In this document: positions 53,714-62,258 of the stretch, piece after piece
How the letters are laid out: each line of letters opens with the position of its first letter
How positions within the stretch are numbered: the first letter of the stretch is position 1
Assembly (NCBI RefSeq): GCF_900102675.1
Contig: NZ_FMYX01000005.1
Span: forward strand, 124,001-188,000
DNA from: Pseudomonas guariconensis
Lineage (GTDB): Bacteria; Pseudomonadota; Gammaproteobacteria; Pseudomonadales; Pseudomonadaceae
Length of the DNA stretch: 64,000 bases
Direction: 5' to 3'
Made by a program: the position numbers and the translations under genes
Notes under the pieces: model-generated
What the model saw: only the letters and a program-made list of their open reading frames with translations
What the model was told of the DNA's origin: nothing
Databases searched by the model: none

Positions 53714-54718
53714 TTACTCCGCCGTGCCGACCAGCCGGGCCAGCTCCGCTGCGCGGTTGGCATAGCCCCATTCGTTGTCGTACCAGGCGTAGACCTTCAC
53801 CTGGGTGCCGTTGACCACCAGCGTCGACAAGGCATCGATGATCGAGGAGCGTGGATCGGTGCGGTAGTCGATGGACACCAGGGGGCGTTCTTCATAACCC
53901 AGGATGTCCTTGAGCGGGCCTTCGGCGGCTGCCTTGAGCAGCGCGTTGACTTCTTCGGCCGTGGTCGCACGCTCCACTTCGAACACGCAGTCGGTCAGCG
54001 AGGCGTTGGCCAGCGGGATGCGCACGGCATGGCCGTTCAGCTTGCCGCGCAGTTCGGGGAAAATCTCGGCGATCGCAGTGGCCGAGCCAGTGGTGGTGGG
54101 AATCAGGCTCATGCCCGAGGCGCGGGCACGACGCAGGTCCTTGTGCGGCGTGTCGAGAATGCTCTGGGTGTTGGTCAAGTCGTGGATGGTGGTGATCGAG
54201 CCGTGGCGGATGCCCAGGTGCTGGTGAATCACCTTGACCACCGGCGCCAGGCAGTTGGTGGTGCAGGAGGCGGCGGTGACGATGCGGTGCTGCGCCGGAT
54301 CGAACAAGTGCTGGTTGACGCCCATCACCACGTTCAACGCGCCGCTTTCCTTCACCGGGGCACAGACCACCACGCGTTTGACGCCTTGGTCGAGGTAGGC
54401 CTGGAGCACGGCCACCGATTTCATCTTGCCGCTGGCCTCGATCACCAGGTCGCAGCCCGACCAATCGGTGTCGGAGATCGTCTTGTTGGCGGTGACTTTG
54501 ATGCGCTTGCCCTCGATCACCACCGAGTCGCCTTCGGCATTGGCTTGACGGTGCCAGCGTCCGTGGACCGAGTCGAAGTTGATCAGGTGGGCGTGGGTTT
54601 CAGCGTCGCCGGCCGGGTCATTGATCTGCACGAACTCGAATTCTGGCCACTCCCAGGACGCACGCAGCGCCAGACGACCAATACGTCCAAAACCATTGAT
54701 GCCTACTTTGATTGTCAT
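53714..54718 (-). CDS. ArsJ-associated glyceraldehyde-3-phosphate dehydrogenase
   Basis: The protein has 334 aa from the ATG at 54718. The NAD motif [14 protein letters not shown], the catalytic block [10 protein letters not shown] and the C-terminal [16 protein letters not shown] are classical for GAPDH. The gene is set between arsH and arsJ. In this setting GAPDH uses arsenate instead of phosphate and forms 1-arseno-3-phosphoglycerate, which ArsJ exports before it decays. It is distinct from the glycolytic copies, which lie elsewhere. Confidence 0.95.
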   Translation of the reverse strand: MTIKVGINGFGRIGRLALRASWEWPEFEFVQINDPAGDAETHAHLINFDSVHGRWHRQANAEGDSVVIEGKRIKVTANKTISDTDWSGCDLVIEASGKMKSVAVLQAYLDQGVKRVVVCAPVKESGALNVVMGVNQHLFDPAQHRIVTAASCTTNCLAPVVKVIHQHLGIRHGSITTIHDLTNTQSILDTPHKDLRRARASGMSLIPTTTGSATAIAEIFPELRGKLNGHAVRIPLANASLTDCVFEVERATTAEEVNALLKAAAEGPLKDILGYEERPLVSIDYRTDPRSSIIDALSTLVVNGTQVKVYAWYDNEWGYANRAAELARLVGTAE

Positions 54719-54780
54719 GTTCTTGTGCTCGTAGTGCGGTAAACCCACCTCCGACGGAAGTGAGGAAGGTCATGAGGGGG

Positions 54781-55497
54781 TCAGATAGAACGTTGATTGA
54801 CGCGCTTGGACAGTTCCTCGGCCGACTCCTTGCGCTCGGAGTAGCGGTCGACCAGGTAATCGGCGCGGTCGCGCAACAGCAGGGTGAATTTCACCAGTTC
54901 CTCCATGACATCGACGACGCGGTCGTAGTACGCAGACGGCTTCATGCGCCCGGCTTCGTCGAACTCCAGGTAGGCCTTGGGCACTGACGACTGGTTAGGG
55001 ATGGTGAACATGCGCATCCAGCGGCCGAGCACACGCAACTGGTTCACCACGTTGAACGACTGCGATCCACCGCAGACCTGCATCAGTGCAAGGGTCTTGC
55101 CCTGGGTCGGACGTACCGCGCCCATGCTCAAAGGAATCCAGTCGATCTGCGACTTGAACACGCCGGTCATTGCGCCGTGGCGCTCAGGCGAGCACCAGAC
55201 CATGCCTTCGGACCAGAGCACCAGTTCGCGCAGTTCCTTGACCTTGGGATGATCGTCCGGGGCGTCATCGGCCAGCGGCAGGCCTGAGGGGTTGAAGATG
55301 CGCGTCTGGGCACCGAAGTGTTCCAGCAGGCGGGCCGCTTCTTCGGTCAACAGCCGGCTGAAGGAGCGCTCGCGGGTCGATCCGTAGAGCAGCAGGATCC
55401 GTGGTTTGTGCGTGGAGGTCTGCACGCGCGCCAGTTTGTCCACGGTCGGCAGGTCAACGAGTGCGTTGTCCAGGTTGGGAATAGGGTGTTCGTTCAT
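54781..55497 (-). CDS. arsH: NADPH-dependent FMN reductase ArsH
   Basis: The protein has 238 aa from the ATG at 55497. The flavodoxin-like phosphate loop [15 protein letters not shown], the block [20 protein letters not shown] and [12 protein letters not shown] are typical of ArsH. ArsH oxidises trivalent organoarsenicals to the less toxic pentavalent form using NADPH and FMN. The gene follows arsR by 55 bases and precedes the GAPDH gene by 62 bases. Confidence 0.95.
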   Translation of the reverse strand: MNEHPIPNLDNALVDLPTVDKLARVQTSTHKPRILLLYGSTRERSFSRLLTEEAARLLEHFGAQTRIFNPSGLPLADDAPDDHPKVKELRELVLWSEGMVWCSPERHGAMTGVFKSQIDWIPLSMGAVRPTQGKTLALMQVCGGSQSFNVVNQLRVLGRWMRMFTIPNQSSVPKAYLEFDEAGRMKPSAYYDRVVDVMEELVKFTLLLRDRADYLVDRYSERKESAEELSKRVNQRSI

Positions 55498-55552
55498 GAT
55501 TTCACTCTTGGCAGAGGGACGGCGTTCTTTGCTCGCACGCCAATGGTGGCAA

Positions 55553-55909
55553 TCAGCAGCAGGAGGCGAGGCGCTGGGGCCGCTCGCCCATGACATCCAG
55601 GCGTCGAGTGCTGGTGCTGAGCCATTCGCGGTTGGCCTCCAGCGTGGTTGCCAGCACTTCGCGTACCCAGGCGGGCAATGCGGGATGTAACCGGTAATAC
55701 ACCCATTGGCCTTGGCGGCGGTCTTCCAGCAGGCCACAGGTGCGAAGTTGCGCCAGGTGGCGGGAGACCTTGGGTTGGCTTTCATCCAGGGCGCAGATCA
55801 GTTCGCACACGCAGAGTTCTTCCTCGCGGGCAATCAGCAGCATCATGCGCACACGGTTCTCGTCGGCGAGGCACTTGAAAACCTGGGTGGGCGACAAAGG
55901 GTCAATCAT
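55553..55909 (-). CDS. arsR: Arsenical-responsive repressor ArsR
   Basis: The protein is a 118-aa winged helix repressor. The arsenite-binding site is visible as [11 protein letters not shown] with C33, C35 and C39, where the usual third Cys is shifted by one or two residues. The recognition helix is in [18 protein letters not shown]. The end of the protein is Cys-Cys, which might also bind arsenic. A start 12 bases upstream is possible. The inverted repeat at 55947-55986 is a likely operator. Confidence 0.93.
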   Translation of the reverse strand: MIDPLSPTQVFKCLADENRVRMMLLIAREEELCVCELICALDESQPKVSRHLAQLRTCGLLEDRRQGQWVYYRLHPALPAWVREVLATTLEANREWLSTSTRRLDVMGERPQRLASCC

Positions 55910-55946
55910 GGCGGTTCTCATGGGCTGACGAGCACGAGTTTCGAGG

Positions 55947-55986
55947 GATATATGATTTTGTGAATATACGCCTTATCGAATATATC
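55947..55986 (-). promoter_or_regulatory. Candidate ars promoter/operator
   Basis: GATATAT (55947-55953) is mirrored by ATATATC (55980-55986), with two further GAATATA-type units inside. The element is AT-rich and lies 38 bases upstream of the arsR start, where ArsR operators are normally found. Confidence 0.6.
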
Positions 55987-56075
55987 TCAAGCCCCCGCTG
56001 ATCAGAGGCAGAGCTCAGCGGGGCGGTCAGGCGCCAAGGGCCTGCCCACCTCGTCCGGCATTGGCCGGCGACCGC

Positions 56076-57413
56076 TCAGCGCATGTGAAGGATGATCGGG
56101 CTGCTGCTGGCCGGGTCGGTGTGTTCGCGCAGCTTGGCGACCGCCTGGGCCTGCACTGCACCGCCCCGATTACCCCAGGCGCTGCGCATGAAAGTCAGGA
56201 CATCGGCAATCTGCCGGTCCGACAGCTGCTCGCGAAACGCCGGCATGCGGTAAGCGTCCGGTTGGCCTTGGGCGACGACCCGTTGCGAGCCGTTGAGGGT
56301 GATGTTGATGGCCGAGGCGTCTTCCTCCGCCAGCGCCGAGGTGGCCCCGGCCAGGGGCGGCATCCATTCGGGCTGGCCCTTGCCATCGAGGCCGTGGCAG
56401 GAGGCGCAGTGGGTCAGGTAGGTCTGGGCGCCTGGGGTGTCCAAGTGCGTGGCAGGCAAGGTCTGGTATTGCCAGGGCGCACCGTCGCGCTCACGGTCGC
56501 CCGGCAATGACTTGAGATAGCGCGCGATCGCCGTCAGGTCCTCGTCGTTCATGAACTGGGTGGAGTTGTTGAAGGCTTCGGTCATCGAGCCGAATACCAC
56601 GGCATGCTGGTTTCGCCCGGTCTTGAGGAAGTGCACGATGTCCGCCTCGCTCCAGCGCCCAAGGCCGGTGTTGTGGTCGCCGCGCAGGCTCGGGGCATAC
56701 CAGCCATCGAGCAGGGCACCGGCCAGGAACGGCGCACCTCGCTCATCCAGGGCCTTCTCGTTGAAGGCCAGGCCCCGAGGGGTATGGCAACTGCCGCAAT
56801 GACCGGGGCCCTGGACGATATAGGCGCCGCGGTTCCACAGTGCATCCTGTGCGGGTTTGACCGCATAGGGTGTGGTGGGCGAGAACAGGCCGTTCCACAG
56901 GGCGATGGGCCAGCGCAGGTTGAGCGGCCAGGGAATGTCGCTCTGGATGTTGGCCTGGTTGACGGGCGGTACGCCGTGCATGAAGAAGGCATACAGCGCC
57001 CTGACGTCATCGTCGCTGAGCTTGGCGTAAGAGGGGTAGGGCATGGCCGGGTACAGCCGTCGGCCTCCTGGCGCGACGCCCTGGCGCACGGCGCGGTCGA
57101 AGTCAGCCAGGCTGTAGGTGCCAATGCCGGTCTGCCGGTCGGGGGTGATGTTGGTGGCATGGATCGAGCCCAGCGGCGTGGCCATTTCCAGACCGCCAGC
57201 GAATGGCTTGCCCGCCGGCAGGCTGTGGCAGGCGACACAGTCGCTCAGGCGAGCGACGTACTCGCCACGACTGACCAGCGCAGCGTCCGGTGGCGCCTCG
57301 CCGGCCAGGGGCGAGGCTGGCTCACGGGTGACATACCAGGCCAACAGGCCTGCCGCAGCCAGGCACGGCAGGGCCAGCCAACGGGCGGCGGTTGCGAGTC
57401 GACGGTTGTGCAT
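56076..57413 (-). CDS. Triheme membrane-bound cytochrome c subunit
   Basis: The protein has 445 aa with an N-terminal signal or membrane anchor (residues about 10-27). Three c-type heme sites occur in order: CVACH (59-63), CGSCH near 207 and CASCH near 344. This three-domain form is the usual electron-accepting subunit of periplasmic alcohol, gluconate or aldehyde dehydrogenases. It lies 16 bases after the large molybdenum hydroxylase subunit on the same strand, so it probably carries electrons from that enzyme to the quinone or oxidase chain. Confidence 0.92.
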   Translation of the reverse strand: MHNRRLATAARWLALPCLAAAGLLAWYVTREPASPLAGEAPPDAALVSRGEYVARLSDCVACHSLPAGKPFAGGLEMATPLGSIHATNITPDRQTGIGTYSLADFDRAVRQGVAPGGRRLYPAMPYPSYAKLSDDDVRALYAFFMHGVPPVNQANIQSDIPWPLNLRWPIALWNGLFSPTTPYAVKPAQDALWNRGAYIVQGPGHCGSCHTPRGLAFNEKALDERGAPFLAGALLDGWYAPSLRGDHNTGLGRWSEADIVHFLKTGRNQHAVVFGSMTEAFNNSTQFMNDEDLTAIARYLKSLPGDRERDGAPWQYQTLPATHLDTPGAQTYLTHCASCHGLDGKGQPEWMPPLAGATSALAEEDASAINITLNGSQRVVAQGQPDAYRMPAFREQLSDRQIADVLTFMRSAWGNRGGAVQAQAVAKLREHTDPASSSPIILHMR

Positions 57414-57429
57414 GGGTGGCCCCTGGGCG

Positions 57430-59679
57430 TCAGCTGAAGGTATAGCGACTGAGCGGCATGCTGCGAATGCGCTGACCGGTCAGCCGTGCCACCGCGTTGG
57501 CCACGGCAGGCGCCACCGCTGGTAGCGGGGGCTCGCCGATCCCGCCCATCTTCGCGCCGCTCTCGATGATGCGCACATGCACCCTCGCCATGCGCGAAGG
57601 CGGCAGCACCGGATACAGGTCGTAGTTGCGCGCCCGCGGCATGCCGTTTTGCCATACCGCTTCCTCCAGCAGCACCTGGGACAGCCCCAGGGCCACCGCG
57701 CCGTTGACCTGGGCTTCGATGATCGCCGGGTTGACGATGCTGCCCGGGTCGATCGCCTGCCAAATGTCGTGCACCTTGACCTGGCCGTTCTCGATCGACA
57801 CCTCGGCGATCACCGCCGCCTCGGAGCCGAATGGCGAGGCCATGGCCACGCCACGGGCGCGCGTGCTGCCATCCTCGGCCGTGAACGGACCGCGCTTCCA
57901 ACCGCCGGACAATTCGCCGACCGCCTGCAGTAATGTGGTCAAGCGCGCGTTGCCCTGCAGCAGTTGCAGACGCAACGCGTAGGGGTCCTGGCCGCCCTTG
58001 TCGGCCAGTTCGTCGAGAAAGGCTTCGTAGAAGAAGTCGTTGAGCGAATTACCCACCGAACGCCAGTAGCCGAGCATGGCCGGCCCTTTGACGTAGATCT
58101 GGGCGATGCGCGTGTTGGCGATGGCGTAGGCCTTGCCCGACAGCCCCTCGAGCGCTGTAGGGTCCAGTCGCTCGCCCTGTTTGCCGGCGATGGCTTCGGT
58201 AGGACCCTCGGTGGCGCTCACCGCTTCAAGCGCCACCGGCAGCCCTTTGTCATCGAGCCCGGCGCGGAACTTGACCACGGCGACGGGGCGCAGCACATCG
58301 CGCAGGAATTCTTCCTCGCGGCTCCAGATCACCTTGACTGGGCGGCCGACCGCCTTGGCCAGCGCGATGGCTTGTGGGTAGGGGTTGGCCGAGTCATAGA
58401 GAAAATGCCGACCGAAAAAGCCGCCGAGCAGAGGCGAGTGCAGGGTGATCCGCGCAGGGTCGAGCCCGGTGCGTTTGGCGATGTCGTCGCGGAACATGTC
58501 TGGCGCCTGGTTGGGCAGCCACACCTCCAGCGAACCGTCCGGGTTGAAGCGCGCGGTCGCCGAGGGCGGCTCCAGCTGGGCATGGTTGAGGTACTGATTG
58601 TGGTAGGTGGCCTCGACGGTGGTCTTGGCGCTGGCCAGGGCCGCAGCTACATCACCATGTTTTTCGTCATCGCGGCCTGGACCTGGTTGGGCTGCCAGGT
58701 GCTCGCGCCAGGCATCGCTGGAAAAATCCTTGGGCATGGGCCGTACCGTCGCGTCGGGCCCCGGCTCCTGCCAGTCGACCTGAAGCGCCTCGGCTGCACG
58801 CTTGGCGTACCACCAACGCTCGGCGACCACTGCGACCGCACCGGGCAGTAGGTGCACGGAATGTACGCCTTTCATGGCCTTGACCTGGGCTTCGTTGCGG
58901 ATGCCGCCAGGGGTCATGCCCAGACGTGGCGCATGCTGCACGGCGGCCTGGAGCATGCCGTCGAGGTGGATGTCGATGCTGTACTGGGCCTTGCCGGTGG
59001 ACTTGTCGTAGGCATCGACGCGCTTGACCGGCTTGCCGATCCAGCGGAACTGGCTGGGGTCGCGCAGCGGGACACTGGCCGGGTCCGGCACGGGCAGGTC
59101 CATGGCGCGTCCGGCCAGCTCGCCATAGGTGATGCTGCGCCCAGAGGCGCCATGGACGACCTTGCCAGGCTCGGTGGAGAGTTCGCCCACCGGCACGTCG
59201 AAGTGCTCGGCGCCGGCCTGCAGCAGCATGGCGCGGGCCATGGCGCCGAGACGGCGCATGGTCGGGTAGCTCATGCGCACCGACATGCTGCCGCCGGTGA
59301 TGCGCATGCCGTTTTCCATCACCACGTAGGCTTCGCCAGGTGGGGCGCTGTCGACCACGAACGTGGCCGGGTCGGCATCCAGTTCCTCGCCGACGATCTG
59401 CGCCATGGCGGTGTAGGTGCCTTGGCCGCCTTCCATGAACGGGCTGAGCAGGCGCACGGTGTTGTCCGGGCGAATCTCCAGGAAGGCCGGTACCTGGGTG
59501 CCGCGTTCAGTGCCGGTGGCTGTGGCCGCCTGCACCCTGGGTGAACCCAGGGGCAGGCCGAAGCCCAGCACCAGTGCACCGACGGCGGTACCGGCGAGAA
59601 AACGCCGGCGCGACAGGTTGACGGTTGCACCGAGCGTCAGGCTCAGCAGGTCTTCGGGGAGCTCCAGGGGCGTTTTCAT
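57430..59679 (-). CDS. Molybdenum hydroxylase large subunit, IorB type
   Basis: The protein has 749 aa. A Tat signal with SRRRFLAG (near residues 23-30) exports it folded with its cofactor. The molybdopterin-binding domains of the xanthine dehydrogenase family follow: RIDAYDKSTGKAQYSID-like segment (GKPVKRVDAYDKSTGKAQYS), HNQYLNHAQLEPPSATARF, PLLGGFFGRHFLYDSANPY and GNSLNDFFYEAFLDELA, and the C-terminal GGIGEPPLPAVAPAVANAV, where a Glu catalyses hydroxylation. It resembles isoquinoline 1-oxidoreductase beta and related aldehyde oxidases; the substrate is uncertain. It overlaps the small subunit gene by one base. Confidence 0.92.
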   Translation of the reverse strand: MKTPLELPEDLLSLTLGATVNLSRRRFLAGTAVGALVLGFGLPLGSPRVQAATATGTERGTQVPAFLEIRPDNTVRLLSPFMEGGQGTYTAMAQIVGEELDADPATFVVDSAPPGEAYVVMENGMRITGGSMSVRMSYPTMRRLGAMARAMLLQAGAEHFDVPVGELSTEPGKVVHGASGRSITYGELAGRAMDLPVPDPASVPLRDPSQFRWIGKPVKRVDAYDKSTGKAQYSIDIHLDGMLQAAVQHAPRLGMTPGGIRNEAQVKAMKGVHSVHLLPGAVAVVAERWWYAKRAAEALQVDWQEPGPDATVRPMPKDFSSDAWREHLAAQPGPGRDDEKHGDVAAALASAKTTVEATYHNQYLNHAQLEPPSATARFNPDGSLEVWLPNQAPDMFRDDIAKRTGLDPARITLHSPLLGGFFGRHFLYDSANPYPQAIALAKAVGRPVKVIWSREEEFLRDVLRPVAVVKFRAGLDDKGLPVALEAVSATEGPTEAIAGKQGERLDPTALEGLSGKAYAIANTRIAQIYVKGPAMLGYWRSVGNSLNDFFYEAFLDELADKGGQDPYALRLQLLQGNARLTTLLQAVGELSGGWKRGPFTAEDGSTRARGVAMASPFGSEAAVIAEVSIENGQVKVHDIWQAIDPGSIVNPAIIEAQVNGAVALGLSQVLLEEAVWQNGMPRARNYDLYPVLPPSRMARVHVRIIESGAKMGGIGEPPLPAVAPAVANAVARLTGQRIRSMPLSRYTFS

Positions 59680-60134
59680 CAGGCTTTACCCCCTTGGGCC
59701 AGGTCGTGCATGGCGGCGTGGATGGCGTTGTAGGTGCCGCAGCGGCACAGGTTGACCATCGCCGCGTTGATCTGCTCGTCGCTGGGCGTGGGCGTGTGCT
59801 TGAGCAGCGCGGTGGCCGCCATCACCTGGCCGGACTGGCAATAGCCGCACTGGGCCACCTGGTGCTCGACCCACGCCGCCACCACGCGCTTGCCGACCTC
59901 ATCGGCCTCGATCGCCTCGATGGTGGTCACCTCCCGCCCGACCACACCGGCCACCGGCGTGACGCAGGCGCGCACCACGTTGCCGTCGACCAGCACCGAA
60001 CAGGCGCCGCACTGGGCCAGGCCGCAGCCGTATTTGGTGCCGGTCAGCCCCAGGTCGTCGCGAATCACCCACAGCAGCGGCGTGTCGGCTTCGGCATCGA
60101 CCTGGTAGGTCTTTTGGTTGATTTTCAGCTCCAT
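59679..60134 (-). CDS. Molybdenum hydroxylase 2Fe-2S subunit, IorA type
   Basis: The protein has 151 aa. The plant-type cluster is C37, C42, C45 and C57 in YGCGLAQCGACSVLVDG; the second cluster is C96, C99, C130 and C132 in QCGYCQSGQ and NLCRCGTY. It passes electrons from the molybdenum site in the large subunit to the cytochrome. It has no export signal of its own, so it is probably carried out with the Tat-signalled subunit. The genes form an operon in the order small, large, cytochrome. Confidence 0.95.
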   Translation of the reverse strand: MELKINQKTYQVDAEADTPLLWVIRDDLGLTGTKYGCGLAQCGACSVLVDGNVVRACVTPVAGVVGREVTTIEAIEADEVGKRVVAAWVEHQVAQCGYCQSGQVMAATALLKHTPTPSDEQINAAMVNLCRCGTYNAIHAAMHDLAQGGKA

Positions 60135-60383
60135 GGCTCACCTGTAATCAGTCGGTTGATGTGTCGATTCTCGTCGGCAGGAGGGCAGGGCACCCAATCA
60201 GGAAACGCTAGCACAGGCGCAGCTCGAGGGCGGCAGCATTAGACCGATGCTGGACGATCATTAGCCTGATTGCAGGGTAGCCCACCGGTTGTCTGATTCA
60301 GTTCTCATTCCTGCCCATGGAGGTTGCATGCCAGGGCGGTTTCGATAGGGTGGCGCTCTGGACAGGAGTCGCAGGAGGCCGAC

Positions 60384-60674
60384 ATGCGTATCAGGGGTAA
60401 TGTGTTTTGGAACTGGGCTGATGCGACCCTTCATCATCGAACGCATCAGGAGGCGCTCGACGATGGCACCTGTATCGATGTGCAGGTAAGGCTGTCGCGC
60501 ACCGGGGCCACGCAGTTGTTCATCGGTGTGTATGCACGTGGCGGCAAGGCCTTGCACGAAGAAGCGTTCGATGCTCGCCCAGGCGAGACCATGACCCGGG
60601 CGCTGGCCTGGGGGGTGGGCCGCGCCAGGTGGATAGCCGGCGAGCGCGTCGCGGTCCCCGCCTGCGCCAAGTGA
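60384..60674 (+). CDS. Small conserved protein, paralogue of the protein at 32767
   Basis: The protein has 96 aa from the ATG at 60384 (GCAGGAGG upstream). The blocks LHHRTHQEALDDGTCIDVQ, VRLSRTGATQLFIGVYA and RPGETMTRALAWGVGRAR match the protein at 32767-33087 almost residue by residue. It is not next to a DUF72 gene here, so the link seen there is not obligatory. The function is unknown. It may be on one transcript with the hemerythrin gene 119 bases downstream. Confidence 0.75.
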   Translation: MRIRGNVFWNWADATLHHRTHQEALDDGTCIDVQVRLSRTGATQLFIGVYARGGKALHEEAFDARPGETMTRALAWGVGRARWIAGERVAVPACAK

Positions 60675-60793
60675 CCGACACCCCGCGGCGCGGCCGGTGC
60701 GCTGCCATTTATCGGCCACCACGAACCGACGTAGCGGGCGATGACTCCACACAGGGCAAGTCTTTGTATTCCATCGACTGATGAGGCCCGACA

Positions 60794-61258
60794 ATGAATG
60801 CCATCGAACTGCTGATCCAGGATCATGAAACCGTCAAGAAACTGCTCGAGGAACTGTCCAGCACCACCGAGCGCGCCGTGAAAAAGCGCAGTGAGTTGCT
60901 CGCCCGCATCGAACAGGAGCTGCAGATCCATACCGCGCTCGAAGAGCAGATCCTCTACCCGGCCATCAAGCAGGCCGGAGGCAAGGAAGAGGAGAAAATG
61001 TACTACGAGGCCAAGGAGGAACACCGCACCGTCGACTCGCTGGTCTTGCCCGACTTGCTGCAGACCGACACTGGCACCGTGGAATTCGCAGGCAGGGTCA
61101 AGGTGATGAAGGAGCTGCTGGAGCACCATATCGAGGAGGAGGAAGGCGAGCTCTTTCCGACTGCCAAGAAGCTGCTGGGCAAGCAGGCGCTCGAGGAGAT
61201 GGGCGTCGCCATGCAGGCCCACAAGAAAATGCTAAAGGCCGACCAGAGCGCCGCCTGA
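60794..61258 (+). CDS. Hemerythrin (HHE) domain protein
   Basis: The protein has 154 aa in a four-helix bundle. Iron ligands are visible: IQDHETVKKL (His11), QIHTALEEQILYP (HxxxE), KEEHRTVDSL and LLEHHIEEEEGELFP. Bacterial proteins of this type bind oxygen or nitric oxide or help repair iron-sulfur clusters. It is separate from the hemerythrin domain fused to the P-type ATPase at 47926. Confidence 0.9.
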   Translation: MNAIELLIQDHETVKKLLEELSSTTERAVKKRSELLARIEQELQIHTALEEQILYPAIKQAGGKEEEKMYYEAKEEHRTVDSLVLPDLLQTDTGTVEFAGRVKVMKELLEHHIEEEEGELFPTAKKLLGKQALEEMGVAMQAHKKMLKADQSAA

Positions 61259-61265
61259 CGCCCAT

Positions 61266-61300
61266 ACGCGACCGGGTAGCCGGTCGCGTTTCATTTTCTC
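61266..61300 (+). terminator. Terminator after the hemerythrin gene
   Basis: CGCGACCGG (61267-61275) pairs with CCGGTCGCG (61280-61288) over GTAG, followed by TTTCATTTTC. Confidence 0.88.
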
Positions 61301-61316
61301 GACAGGAGCGCCGTCC

Positions 61317-61535
61317 ATGGCCAGTCATCTGTTTCTGATCAGCTACATCCTCGATAACCAACCAGGCACCTGCGAAATGCGCAGCGACGAACAGGACATC
61401 AGCGTGGAATGCGCGCGCAGCTATCTGCAGGGGCTGCATCGCGGCGAGTCATCGTCGTTCACCGATGTACAGGTGCAGCGCATCGAGCATGAACATGAGC
61501 CGGGCACATCCCCGGCCCACTACCAACAACCCTGA
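61317..61535 (+). CDS. Hypothetical 72-aa protein
   Basis: The frame begins MASHLFLISYILDNQPGTCE and continues with ARSYLQGLHRGESSSFTDVQ. The ribosome site AGGAGCG is good. It has an alpha-beta pattern, no signal peptide and a Pro/His-rich tail. The family is unknown. Its 3' 77 bases overlap the convergent gene at 61459-61791. Confidence 0.65.
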   Translation: MASHLFLISYILDNQPGTCEMRSDEQDISVECARSYLQGLHRGESSSFTDVQVQRIEHEHEPGTSPAHYQQP

Positions 61536-61791
61536 GCGGTGTGGCCGGATGGTAGTCCGCACCGGCGACCGCCCTGAGGAACGCCCGGTCGGCCAGCCGG
61601 CGCAGGTCGCGCCATTCGGTCCACTCCACCAACCCGAGTCGGTCCATTTCATCCGCTTGGCGCAACAGCGTCTCGTGGTAGGTGCTGGGGCAGTCCTGGC
61701 GTAGCGTGTGATCGTCGAACAGGGCGAACCAGCAATCGATCGCCAGGCGCTTGCGTCGCTCCCGCTCCAAAGGCTCGTTGAATGCATTCAT
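61459..61791 (-). CDS. Hypothetical 110-aa protein
   Basis: The protein begins MNAFNEPLERERRKRLAIDC and continues with HETLLRQADEMDRLGLVEWTEWRDL-like helical segments (two charged helices), then a Pro/Gly/His-rich tail. The start at 61791 follows AGGAAAAC. The tail region is the part that overlaps the gene at 61317 on the other strand, so its last 25 residues are less certain. Family and function are unknown. Confidence 0.6.
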   Translation of the reverse strand: MNAFNEPLERERRKRLAIDCWFALFDDHTLRQDCPSTYHETLLRQADEMDRLGLVEWTEWRDLRRLADRAFLRAVAGADYHPATPLRVVGSGPGMCPAHVHARCAAPVHR

Positions 61792-61958
61792 GGCCGTTTT
61801 CCTGCGCGCTTTGGCAATCGAGCCCGAGAGCGGGGCCAAGGTTCATTGCGAGCGTTCCGGCGGTCGTTTGGGGCGACTGTACCAAGCGTGTGAATCTCGA
61901 ATGAATTTTCTTTCCCTGCCCCTGCTCCATAGGCTTGGAACCACTGAGGAGGCTTGTG

Positions 61959-62240
61959 ATGGCAGGGCAGCAATTGTTTGTGATCGAGTACGAACTCCAT
62001 GGCGAGTACCGCACGTTCATCATCCGCCTGGGGCGCATGGACAATGCCGAGGCCTGGCATTGGGCCTGTTGCGATGCGGGCGTGGGCATCATTCCACGGT
62101 TCGGCCAGCACACGATCAAGAAGGTCAGCCGACCCATGGCCGAGCGCTACGGCCTGGCCAACGTGCGTTGGCGTCCAGCGGGGCAGGGGCCCGAATTTGT
62201 CGCCCCGCCCATCGATGTGAAGAAGTTCAACGGCTCATGA
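61959..62240 (+). CDS. Hypothetical 93-aa protein
   Basis: The protein begins MAGQQLFVIEYELHGEYRTF and continues with IIRLGRMDNAEAWHWACCDAG. GGAGGCTTGTG before the ATG at 61959 is a good ribosome site. It is a small soluble alpha-beta domain with Trp and paired Cys (WACCDAG). Family and function are unknown. It lies 18 bases before the M42-type peptidase gene, so both are probably on one transcript. Confidence 0.7.
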   Translation: MAGQQLFVIEYELHGEYRTFIIRLGRMDNAEAWHWACCDAGVGIIPRFGQHTIKKVSRPMAERYGLANVRWRPAGQGPEFVAPPIDVKKFNGS

Positions 62241-62258
62241 GCCCGGGGGCACGTCATC

